Source of the DNA: Pseudomonadota bacterium
GTDB taxonomy: Bacteria > Desulfobacterota > Desulfovibrionia > Desulfovibrionales > Desulfovibrionaceae
DNA: 6,295 bases
Direction of reading: 5' to 3'
Assembly: GCA_023411815.1 (NCBI GenBank)
Contig: JAEYOJ010000052.1
Location: forward strand, 1 to 6,295
Shown here: positions 1-5,346 of the stretch, one piece after another
Position numbering within the stretch: position 1 is the stretch's first letter
Layout: each line of letters opens with the position of its first letter
Position numbers and translations under genes: made by a program
The notes under the pieces: generated by a model
What the model saw: only the letters and a program-made list of their open reading frames with translations
Database searches by the model: none
Told to the model about the DNA's origin: nothing

Positions 1-970
1 GCCTGGGCGTGGCGTGGGGCACGCTAAACGAGCCGGGCTCAGCCTTGAACGGGATGCCGCACAAGGTGAGCACCAGGGCCGCGTCGGCCAGGGCGTCGGC
101 CACGGGCGAATCCGGGTCGTACTCGAGGCTAAGGCCTTCCGGATAGGTCCAGGCCGCAGTGGCCAGCGCCGCGGCGAATGCCGGCGGGCAGCTCTCGGGC
201 AGGCGCAGCCTGGAGGCCATGCGCCCGCCGGACTCCAGGCGAGCGGGCAGGCCCTGCGTGTGCGGGGTGAGCGGCGCAAGGCGCGCGCCCATGGCCGCGA
301 GGGTGTCGGACAAGCGTCCGAGATCGAGCAGCTTGAGGTCCGCGCCTCCGGAGAAGCGGCAACGCCCGGCATGGCCCAGACCGAGCGCGAGCAGAATATA
401 AATGGAGTATTCGTGGTCGCCCGCGAAAATGGCCTTGTCTTCGAAGGTCAAACCGCCGCCCTCGCGGGCATGCAATGACTCCTGCTCCCAGGACAGGGCC
501 GCGCCGGCCTGATTGAGGGCCTTGACCAGCTCCACGGTGCGGTCGTTGAGAGCCACGGACGTCAACTGCATGGCCTGGCCCGATGCCGCAGCCACGGCGA
601 TTAGGAGCAGCAGGTGGTCCACGGACAGGGGCGCCGCGGCGTCGATGTCCACGGGGGTGCGCTTGGGAGTGAGCAGGAAGTCCATGTCCGGCCCCTGCCT
701 GGCGCCGACCTTGGCGTAGGCCATGCCGTTCATGAGGGCCACGGCCTTGCGCAGCAGACGGGGCTCGAGTCCCAGGCGTTTGGCGGCCTTGTCCCATTCG
801 AACCAGATGCGCCGCTCCTGCTCCGGATCGGACAGGGGCTTGCGCTTTTCCTGGCGGGCAGTAGCGGCCCTGGCGAGGAGGCGTGTGCGCTCCGACAGCA
901 GGGAAGCCAGCTTGCGGTCGATGTCGTTGATCTGGGACGTGATGTTTTTCTTGGGCTCGGATAAGGGCAT
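1..970 (-). CDS. Chorismate mutase-like / EPSP synthase-like fusion protein (3' end outside window)
   Basis: The minus-strand frame is open from the ATG at 970-968 to the window edge, giving 323 codons with no stop. Residues 10-85 look like an AroQ-type chorismate mutase helix bundle: INDIDRKLASLLSERTRLL near the start, then D48, E52 and a third helix. Aligned by eye to the E. coli P-protein mutase domain, R28, D48 and E52 are kept, but R11 is Thr, K39 is Arg and R51 is Gln. Residues about 95-323 resemble the first half of EPSP synthase: a LLLLIAVAAASG helix, NDRTVELVKALNQAGA, DLGRLSDTLAAMGARL and PPAFAAALATAA in place of the SSQF segment. The DKSxSxR and GNxGTxxR substrate motifs are not recognisable. 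About 200 residues should lie beyond the window. The ribosome site is weak (GGCGG, 8 nt spacer); no in-frame ATG lies just upstream. Domain assignment is fairly secure. Activity is doubtful, and an aromatic-pathway role is inference. Confidence 0.6.
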   Translation of the reverse strand, partial: MPLSEPKKNITSQINDIDRKLASLLSERTRLLARAATARQEKRKPLSDPEQERRIWFEWDKAAKRLGLEPRLLRKAVALMNGMAYAKVGARQGPDMDFLLTPKRTPVDIDAAAPLSVDHLLLLIAVAAASGQAMQLTSVALNDRTVELVKALNQAGAALSWEQESLHAREGGGLTFEDKAIFAGDHEYSIYILLALGLGHAGRCRFSGGADLKLLDLGRLSDTLAAMGARLAPLTPHTQGLPARLESGGRMASRLRLPESCPPAFAAALATAAWTYPEGLSLEYDPDSPVADALADAALVLTLCGIPFKAEPGSFSVPHATPR

Positions 971-1201
971 CAGGTGGTCCGCCGAAATAAAGTAAGAATT
1001 GAAACCAAATTTCTTATCCGCCTTTGGTGATGATTGCAAGCTTTGTAAGGCGTCCGCGGTTTGACAGGGATGCTATGCGAGAGGTGATAAGTATTGTTAA
1101 AAAGTCTGGAAATGCGTAAGAAGCGATAAAATGCGGCAATCTGATGTTGTTCGCTGGAAAGTAATTTAAAACCAAGGTTTTATGAAAGTGATTTTTTTCT
1201 T
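971..1201. other. AT-rich divergent intergenic region
   Basis: No convincing gene lies here. The stretch is much richer in A+T than its flanks and separates the minus-strand fusion gene from sat, so it should hold promoters for both. A TTGACA hexamer at 1061-1066 has only a poor -10 partner (TGATAA, 1085-1090, 18 bp spacer). A TAAAAT hexamer at 1127-1132 has no good -35. I could not place the promoter of the minus-strand gene. Confidence 0.5.
1167..1182. repeat. Inverted repeat upstream of the sat promoter
   Basis: TAAAACC-AA-GGTTTTA is a perfect 7 bp inverted repeat with a 2 bp centre. It lies 20 bp upstream of the TTGACA element, with its centre about 62 bp before the estimated transcription start near 1237. 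That is the usual distance for an activator bound upstream of RNA polymerase. No plus-strand gene lies upstream and the stem is AT-rich, so a terminator is unlikely. The binding protein is unknown. Confidence 0.4.
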
Positions 1202-1230
1202 TTGACATTTTGTTCTTTTTTTAACAAGGT
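1202..1230 (+). promoter_or_regulatory. Candidate sat promoter
   Basis: A perfect -35 hexamer TTGACA is at 1202-1207. With a 17 bp spacer the -10 would be 1225-1230 (CAAGGT), which keeps only the second A and the final T of TATAAT. The weak -10 may mean that the promoter needs an activator or that the real -10 is offset. An alternative closer to the gene is GTGACA at 1408-1413 with CTTAAT at 1432-1437 (18 bp spacer). Confidence 0.4.
1210..1227. promoter_or_regulatory. Rex-like operator upstream of sat
   Basis: TTGTTCTTTTTTTAACAA is an 18 bp element with inverted half-sites TTGTT and AACAA separated by 8 bp. It has the length and half-site sequence of Rex operators (TTGTG or TTGTT, N8, CACAA or AACAA). 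It starts 2 bp after the -35 hexamer and covers the spacer and probable -10, as expected for a repressor site. In D. vulgaris Hildenborough, Rex (DVU_0916) is reported to repress sat. That this site binds Rex is inference. Confidence 0.6.
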
Positions 1231-1237
1231 GTGGCCG

Positions 1238-1483
1238 TCGGTCGAACGGTTAATCGGGTGAGAGCCTGCCGTAAGGCTGGCCTTTCGGATCAATGCCGAA
1301 AGCAGGGAGGCTGCGCCTGGGCACTTCCTGTCTGTGAATCACGTTTCCGGTCATGCTTCAGGTTGGCCGGAGAATCCAGGAGTGTTGGGGAATTCACCCA
1401 TGCCGGAGTGACAATGTACACACCGGCGAGGCTTAATGTGGTTTTCTGGATCAAGAACACACAGTGAAAGGAGTTGGAGTACT
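1238..1483 (+). promoter_or_regulatory. Long hairpin-rich 5' leader of sat
   Basis: If transcription begins near 1237 the sat mRNA has about 245 untranslated bases. Hairpins visible by eye are AGCCT/AGGCT (1263-1267 with 1274-1278), CTTTCGG/CCGAAAG (1282-1288 with 1296-1302, 7-base loop), AGGC/GCCT (1308-1311 with 1315-1318) and a 7 bp stem 1344-1350 with 1367-1373. I do not recognise a known riboswitch class. A GTG-started 78-codon frame (1231-1467) crosses the leader but has a badly spaced ribosome site and no recognisable protein sequence. The leader ends in two purine-rich sites before sat. Confidence 0.4.
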
Positions 1484-2764
1484 ATGGCCAAGCTCGTTCC
1501 TCCTCATGGTGGCAAAGGTCTTGTCGAGTGCCTTCTGAAGGGCGCTGCCCTGGAGGCCGAAGTCAAGAAGGCTGCCGGCCTGCCCAAGATCGTCATCTCC
1601 GATCGCGTCAAGGGCGACCTGATCATGCTCGGCATCGGCGGCTTCTCTCCGCTGAACGGCTTCATGGGTAAGGCTGACTGGAAGAGCGTCTGCGAGAAGT
1701 TCACCCTCTCCGACGGCACCTTCTGGCCTGTGCCAGTGGTGTGCGACACCGATGACGAGGCCTGCAAGGTCGGCGACGAAGTCGCCCTGGTCGGCGCCAA
1801 GGGCACCGTCTACGCCACCATGAAGATCACCGAGAAGTACGCGCTTTCCGCTGACGAGAAGAAGTGGGAGTGCGAGATGGTCTTCAAGGGCAACGGCGAC
1901 GACTCCAAGAAGTTCTGGGAAGTGGCCGAGAAGGATCACCCCGGCGTGCAGATGGTCATGAAGCAGGGCAAGTACAACATCGCCGGCACGGTGAAGGTCC
2001 TCTCCGAGGGCGACTACCGCGAGAAGTTCCCCGGCGTGTACCTGACCCCGGCCGAGATCCGCGCCGATATGGAGAAGCGCGGCTGGTCCACGGTTGCCGC
2101 CCTGCAGCTGCGCAACCCGATGCACCGCTCCCACGAGTACCTGGCCAAGATCGCCGCCGAAGTTTGCGACGGCGTGGTCATCCACTCCCTCATCGGCAAC
2201 CTGAAGCCGGGCGACATCCCGGCCGACGTGCGCATCAAGTGCATCCAGACCCTCATCGACAAGTACTTCGTGAAGAACTACGTCATCAACGCCGGCTACC
2301 CCCTGGACATGCGCTACGCCGGTCCCCGCGAGGCTCTGCTGCACGCTACCTTCCGCCAGAACTACGGCATCAGCCACATGCTGATCGGCCGTGACCACGC
2401 TGGCGTGGGCGACTTCTACACCCTGTTCGAGGCTCAGGAGATCTTCGACCGCATCCCCTACGCCAAGGACGAGAACAAGCCCGCCGGCAAGGCTCTGGTC
2501 ACCGTGCCCATGAAGATCGACTGGACCTTCTACTGCCACAAGTGCGACGGCATGGCCTCCATGCGCACCTGCCCGCACACCAAGGAAGACCGCGTCATCC
2601 TGTCCGGCACCAAGCTGCGCAAGGCCCTGTCCGAGGGCGCCGAGGTCGTCGACCACTTCGGCCGCGAAGAGGTCCTGGACATCCTGCGCGCGTACTACGG
2701 CGGCCTGACCGAGAAGGTCGAGGTCAAGATGCAGAAGGCCGCCAGCGGCTCTGCGATGAAGTAG
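1484..2764 (+). CDS. sat: Dissimilatory sulfate adenylyltransferase (ATP sulfurylase)
   Basis: Sat joins sulfate and ATP to make APS and pyrophosphate in the cytoplasm, the activation step of sulfate respiration. The 426-residue product has the usual length and motifs of the bacterial/archaeal single-chain enzyme: GGFSPLNGFM at 52-61, the nucleotide-binding QLRNPMHRSHE at 208-218 (the HxxH signature) and GRDHAG at 302-307. A cluster C351, C354, C363 and H365 forms the probable metal (Zn) site known in this family. The ATG at 1484 is chosen because it is preceded by AAAGGAG (10 nt spacer) and GGAG (4 nt spacer) and gives the family N-terminus MAKLVPPHGG; an upstream in-frame GTG at 1436 is unlikely. 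Codon use is strongly biased (AAG, GGC, CTG, ATC, CGC), pointing to very high expression. It is probably transcribed alone, since a terminator follows. Confidence 0.97.
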   Translation: MAKLVPPHGGKGLVECLLKGAALEAEVKKAAGLPKIVISDRVKGDLIMLGIGGFSPLNGFMGKADWKSVCEKFTLSDGTFWPVPVVCDTDDEACKVGDEVALVGAKGTVYATMKITEKYALSADEKKWECEMVFKGNGDDSKKFWEVAEKDHPGVQMVMKQGKYNIAGTVKVLSEGDYREKFPGVYLTPAEIRADMEKRGWSTVAALQLRNPMHRSHEYLAKIAAEVCDGVVIHSLIGNLKPGDIPADVRIKCIQTLIDKYFVKNYVINAGYPLDMRYAGPREALLHATFRQNYGISHMLIGRDHAGVGDFYTLFEAQEIFDRIPYAKDENKPAGKALVTVPMKIDWTFYCHKCDGMASMRTCPHTKEDRVILSGTKLRKALSEGAEVVDHFGREEVLDILRAYYGGLTEKVEVKMQKAASGSAMK

Positions 2765-2798
2765 CGCGCGAGCCCTACGGCTCTGACGTGAAATAATG

Positions 2799-2829
2799 AA
2801 CGGGGCGTCCGCAAGGACGCCCCGTTTTT
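2799..2829 (+). terminator. Intrinsic terminator after sat
   Basis: A perfect GC-rich stem, CGGGGCGTCC (2801-2810) with GGACGCCCCG (2815-2824), closes on a GCAA tetraloop. It extends by two A-T pairs and runs into five T residues at 2825-2829. It begins 34 bases after the sat stop. A smaller hairpin, GAGCC/GGCTC (2770-2783), lies between. This separates sat from the next gene. Confidence 0.92.
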
Positions 2830-2831
2830 GT

Positions 2832-2859
2832 TTGACCTGCGTCCAAAGCTGGATAGTAT
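2832..2859 (+). promoter_or_regulatory. Promoter of the kinase-like/usp operon
   Basis: TTGACC (2832-2837, 5 of 6 consensus) and TAGTAT (2854-2859, 4 of 6) are separated by 16 bp, directly after the sat terminator. Transcription would start near 2866. This excludes the in-frame TTG at 2828 and the ATG at 2858 as starts of the next gene and favours 2900 or 2909. The -35 also forms a near-palindrome, TTTGAC-CTGC-GTCCAAA, with one extra base in the right arm. Confidence 0.6.
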
Positions 2860-2899
2860 GTATCGGAAATCCCTGAAGGCTTGGCCTGGGGAAAACAGG

Positions 2900-3901
2900 A
2901 TGCACTGCATGGCCGAGGATGTACGTCAATTGGTGGAGCGCATGTGGCCGGACGGCGGCATAAGCCGGTACGGTCGCATCTTCCACGACACGAGTGAGTT
3001 CATGGATATAGGCCATGGCGATGTCATGGCCTTGGGCGGGCAGCACTATCTGGTGCTGAGGGACGAGTCCGAGCGCCGTTTCGGCATGGAGGATCCCAAG
3101 TACTGGGTCAAGCGCTGCCATGTCCTGGAAACCGGCGAAAAGCGTATCGTCAAGCTCGTCTTCCACGAGACGTTCACCGCCACGGTGGGCCGGCTCCAGT
3201 TTCCCTGCTACCGCAGCCCGATCAAGGAGGCGCGCATCCTGGACCTCGTGAGCGGAGATCCGCGCTTCATGCACGGCTTCTCCCTGACGGACTCCAAGGG
3301 CAACAACGTGCGCGTGCTGGAATACGTGCAGGGCAGGCGGCTGGACACGGAAATCGAAGCCCTGGATGTCGATCACGAAACCTACTTCCGGGAGCATTTC
3401 CCCGCCATTCTCGCCGGATATATCGACGCCTGCGAGGCAATTCTCTTCCTGCACGAACATGGCGAGAAGCACGGCGACATCCGGCGCGACCATCTCTATG
3501 TGGACCGGTATACGGGCATCTACCGTTGGATCGACTTCGACTATGCCTTCGACCTGCGCGAGAATCCCTTCGGCTGGGATCTTTTCGGTCTGGGCAACAT
3601 CCTGGCTTTCCTGGTCGGCAAGGGCGAGCATACTCCGCTCAGCATCGCCGAGCAGGGCTTGTCCGAGAACATCCGGGAACCTCTATATCAGGAGGATTTC
3701 GGTATCATTTTCGGCAACCGCCTATTCAACCTGAAGAAACTATTTCCCTACATTCCCGATAGACTGAACAGGGTCGTCCTGCACTTCGCGCAGAGTGCCA
3801 ACATATTCTATGAGACCGTGGATGAAATGCTTTCTGAACTGCGGCCGTGCTTGGCCGAACTGGGCGCGGTGCCCGCGCAAGCCAAAGGAGGCGGTTCGTG
3901 A
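2900..3901 (+). CDS. Protein-kinase-fold protein, function unknown
   Basis: The product is 333 residues from ATG 2900. It carries kinase-fold landmarks in order: a beta-3 lysine in RIVKLVF (K85), a probable helix-C glutamate in SPIKEARIL (E110), a hinge-like VLEYVQGRRL (139-148), a catalytic loop HGDIRRDH (191-198), a metal-binding DFD (212-214) and GWDLFGLGNIL (225-235), matching helix F. D193 and D212 are present, but the Asn that normally ends HxDxxxxN is His198 and DFG reads DFD. It could phosphorylate a protein or small molecule, or be a pseudokinase. No signal peptide or membrane segment is visible, so it is probably cytoplasmic. ATG 2900 has GGGGA with a 7 nt spacer; ATG 2909 has AGGA with 8 nt; ATG 2858 overlaps the -10. 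It overlaps the Usp gene by 4 bases, so the two are translationally coupled. Codon use is less biased than in sat. I do not recognise a named family. Confidence 0.75.
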   Translation: MHCMAEDVRQLVERMWPDGGISRYGRIFHDTSEFMDIGHGDVMALGGQHYLVLRDESERRFGMEDPKYWVKRCHVLETGEKRIVKLVFHETFTATVGRLQFPCYRSPIKEARILDLVSGDPRFMHGFSLTDSKGNNVRVLEYVQGRRLDTEIEALDVDHETYFREHFPAILAGYIDACEAILFLHEHGEKHGDIRRDHLYVDRYTGIYRWIDFDYAFDLRENPFGWDLFGLGNILAFLVGKGEHTPLSIAEQGLSENIREPLYQEDFGIIFGNRLFNLKKLFPYIPDRLNRVVLHFAQSANIFYETVDEMLSELRPCLAELGAVPAQAKGGGS

Positions 3902-4350
3902 ACCCAAAACGCCTGCTCATCGCCGTGGATGCCTCCGCGAATTCGGAAAGAGCGGTGGCCTACGTGGGCGATATTCTGTGCCATGCCCGCGAGGCGGAAA
4001 TCCTCCTGCTCTGTCTCTCCAAGATGCCCGATCGCGACTTGTTCCCGGATGATGCGGCGTGGCAGGCCAACGCACAAAAGCAGGATTCGGATTACAGGGA
4101 CTTTTTGGCCAGGGCGCGAAGAAGTCTGGAGCAGCGAGGCGTCGACTCCGGTTGCATCGAGACGCGGCTAGTGCCGTTCAAGGGATTCAGCGTTGCGCAG
4201 GGCATCTTGAACGAGCAGCGTAACGGCGGCTACGGCACGATCGTGGTCGGCCGACGCGGCATGTCCAAGGAAGAAGAGTTCTTGTTCGGCAGCGTTTCAT
4301 CCCGTGTCGTGCATCATGCGCGCAATTGTGCGGTATGGGTGGTCGAATGA
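3898..4350 (+). CDS. Universal stress protein (UspA family), ATP-binding type
   Basis: The product is 150 residues, the usual length of a single Usp domain. The N-terminal strand KRLLIAVDASANSERAV (4-20) carries the conserved Asp (D11). The C-terminal VVGRRG (116-121) with F-G-S-V-S (130-134) fits the G-x2-G-x9-G-[S/T] nucleotide motif exactly (G118, G121, G131, S132), so it should bind ATP, as UspFG-type members do. The start is GTG 3898, set by an ideal AAAGGAGG (3884-3891) with a 6 nt spacer. Its GTGA overlaps the stop of the kinase-like gene, and the upstream in-frame ATG at 3847 is inside that gene. Such proteins are cytoplasmic dimers linked to stress or energy state, but the substrate or partner is usually unknown. 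Sitting with a kinase-like protein between sat and aprBA, it may sense ATP during sulfate activation; this is inference. Confidence 0.92.
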   Translation: MNPKRLLIAVDASANSERAVAYVGDILCHAREAEILLLCLSKMPDRDLFPDDAAWQANAQKQDSDYRDFLARARRSLEQRGVDSGCIETRLVPFKGFSVAQGILNEQRNGGYGTIVVGRRGMSKEEEFLFGSVSSRVVHHARNCAVWVVE

Positions 4351-4402
4351 GCATTTGGTGACAATCTCCTCGTAGCGCGGGCCGGAGCGCCGGGAGGGTT
4401 AC

Positions 4403-4455
4403 GGGCTTGGTTTGGGGAGGTCATGGAGACCCCTGTGAAGCCTTGTGTTTTTTTT
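4403..4455 (+). terminator. Probable intrinsic terminator after usp
   Basis: An outer stem GGCTT (4404-4408) with AAGCC (4438-4442) encloses an inner GGGG/CCCC stem (4414-4417 with 4430-4433). After 5 bases it is followed by eight T residues (4448-4455). It is less tidy than the sat terminator because of internal loops and the short gap before the T run. A small CCGG/CCGG hairpin (4382-4393) lies upstream. It would separate the kinase/usp operon from aprBA. Confidence 0.55.
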
Positions 4456-4501
4456 CTCGGGAGTATAGAGAATTCATGTTCGATGTGCTACGTGCTTGAT
4501 T

Positions 4502-4515
4502 GTTCCTTTAGGAAC
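4502..4515. repeat. Inverted repeat GTTCCT-TT-AGGAAC
   Basis: A perfect 6 bp inverted repeat with a 2 bp centre, continuing into GAACGTTC (4512-4519), which is itself palindromic. No T run follows, so an operator is more likely than a terminator. The binding protein is unknown. It lies about 115 bp upstream of the aprBA -35 hexamer. Confidence 0.4.
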
Positions 4516-4540
4516 GTTCTCGGGTTCGCTTCTGCGCAGT

Positions 4541-4569
4541 AGCCTGCCGGGCCATGAGCAAGCCTGCCG
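4541..4569 (+). repeat. Direct repeat AGCCTGCCG, two copies 20 bp apart
   Basis: AGCCTGCCG occurs at 4541-4549 and 4561-4569, exactly 20 bp apart, about two helical turns. The same 9-mer occurs a third time in the sat leader at 1263-1271. The spacing fits a protein bound twice on one DNA face, but chance similarity in GC-rich DNA cannot be excluded. Confidence 0.4.
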
Positions 4570-4629
4570 AAACCCCGAAAATAGGTGGATAATCCAGCTT
4601 GGACGCTTGTAACGAATTTCACTTTCAGC

Positions 4630-4658
4630 TTGACAGGTTAAGGCGGCGCTTGTTACTT
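4630..4658 (+). promoter_or_regulatory. Candidate aprBA promoter
   Basis: A perfect TTGACA is at 4630-4635. With a 17 bp spacer the -10 is TTACTT (4653-4658), a weak match; with 18 bp it is TACTTC preceded by an extended-type TG (4651-4652). Transcription would start near 4665, leaving about 130 bases of leader. As at sat, a perfect -35 is paired with a poor -10 that lies within a Rex-like site. Confidence 0.4.
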
Positions 4659-4667
4659 CTGGCACAA
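4650..4667. promoter_or_regulatory. Rex-like operator upstream of aprBA
   Basis: TTGTTACTTCTGGCACAA is an 18 bp element with half-sites TTGTT and CACAA and an 8 bp spacer, the same geometry as the site upstream of sat. Both half-sites are accepted Rex variants. It covers the predicted -10, so bound Rex would block transcription. Identification is by pattern only. Confidence 0.55.
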
Positions 4668-4793
4668 GCAGCTTGCTGACAATGCGTGATTGGAGGCAAA
4701 GGCAGGGCGTCGGTCTCTGCTTTTTCTTCATATAGCAATCGGCGCGAGTCGAGATTGGTTTTAACCCTTACTCATAGTGTTGGGAGGTTCAAC

Positions 4794-5267
4794 ATGCCTA
4801 CCTATGTCGATCCGAGCAAGTGCGATGGCTGCAAGGGCGGCGAAAAGACCGCATGCATGTACATCTGCCCGAACGATCTGATGATTCTGGATCCGGAGGA
4901 GATGCGTGCGTTCAACCAGGAGCCCGAGGCGTGCTGGGAATGCTACTCCTGCGTGAAGATCTGCCCCCAGGGCGCCATCTCCGCCCGTCCCTACGCCGAC
5001 TTCGCTCCGATGGGCGGCACGTCCATCCCGATGCGTTCGGCCGAAGACATCATGTGGACCGTCAAGTTCCGCAACGGTGAAGTCAAGCGCTTCAAGTTCC
5101 CCATCCGCACCACTCCTGAAGGCTCCATCAAGCCCTTCGAGGGCAAGCCCGAGCCGGGCGACATCAACAACGAGCTTCTCTTCACCGAGAAGGAACTGGC
5201 CAAGCCCGCCACCGCCCTCGGCAAGAAGGTCGAGATCGGTGAAGCCGACAAGAAGATCGAGTGGTAG
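4794..5267 (+). CDS. aprB: Adenylylsulfate reductase beta subunit
   Basis: AprB is the iron-sulfur subunit that passes electrons to the FAD of AprA, where APS is reduced to sulfite and AMP in the cytoplasm. The 157-residue product is close to the family length. Eight cysteines for two [4Fe-4S] clusters are visible: C10, C13, C21 and C25, with an insert between the second and third, then C47, C50, C53 and C57, followed by Pro in ferredoxin fashion. W48 sits between the clusters, where the Archaeoglobus enzyme has a tryptophan proposed to help electron transfer. Residues 60-157 form the tail that wraps around AprA in known structures. The start at 4794 has GGGAGG ending 6 nt upstream and gives the family N-terminus MPTYVDPSKCDGC. 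It is co-transcribed with aprA, 79 bases downstream, and has strong high-expression codon bias. The electron donor is expected to be the Qmo complex, whose genes are not in the window. Confidence 0.97.
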   Translation: MPTYVDPSKCDGCKGGEKTACMYICPNDLMILDPEEMRAFNQEPEACWECYSCVKICPQGAISARPYADFAPMGGTSIPMRSAEDIMWTVKFRNGEVKRFKFPIRTTPEGSIKPFEGKPEPGDINNELLFTEKELAKPATALGKKVEIGEADKKIEW

Positions 5268-5346
5268 GACCTGGCCGGTTGCTTAGCGACTTGGTCGGTT
5301 GATTTGAAACTGGAAGCGCAACATACATTCATCCAGGAGTACCGAG
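5268..5346 (+). other. aprB-aprA intergenic spacer
   Basis: The spacer is 79 bases, long for two subunits made in equal amounts. It contains an imperfect direct repeat GGCCGGTTG / GGTCGGTTG (about 5273-5301). No terminator or clear promoter is visible. It ends with AGGAG (5335-5339), 7 nt before the aprA ATG. Confidence 0.45.

Larger units (their letters stand above)
4456..4793 (+). promoter_or_regulatory. aprBA upstream regulatory region
   Basis: No convincing gene lies in these 338 bases. The region contains several short symmetrical elements: GTTCCT-TT-AGGAAC (4502-4515), CTGCGCAG (4532-4539), TGGAT-A-ATCCA (4586-4596) and CAAGC-A-GCTTG (4665-4675), plus a direct repeat and a Rex-like site listed separately. 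The last 120 bases are probably the aprBA mRNA leader. A degenerate second Rex-like 18-mer, TTGTAACGAATTTCACTT, is at 4607-4624. An 85-codon minus-strand frame (4474-4731) shows no protein-like features. Confidence 0.5.

Noticed and set aside
129..797. A 222-codon minus-strand frame overlapping the fusion gene
   Set aside because: It is Arg/Gly/Pro-rich with no domains; another minus-strand frame, open for 323 codons from 970, carries the chorismate mutase-like and EPSP synthase-like sequence.
614..964. Plus-strand frames across the first 970 bases
   Set aside because: They are low-complexity complements of the minus-strand gene and have no ribosome sites or recognisable motifs.
1231..1467. 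A 78-codon GTG-started frame in the sat leader
   Set aside because: AAGG lies only 1 base before the GTG, the start nearly coincides with the predicted transcription start, and the translation has no protein-like pattern. A leader peptide is not excluded.
1451..3631. A 726-codon minus-strand open frame antisense to sat and most of the kinase-like gene
   Set aside because: It mirrors the codon bias of sat and the kinase-like gene. Its translation is repetitive and rich in Val, Ala, Asp, Leu and His without domains, while the plus-strand genes have clear family motifs.
4660..4677. A sigma-54-like promoter, TGGCAC followed by TTGCT
   Set aside because: The GG and GC elements are 2 bases too far apart for sigma-54, which tolerates little spacing change.
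4474..4731. An 85-codon minus-strand frame in the aprBA upstream region
   Set aside because: It has no recognisable domain and covers the promoter-like elements.
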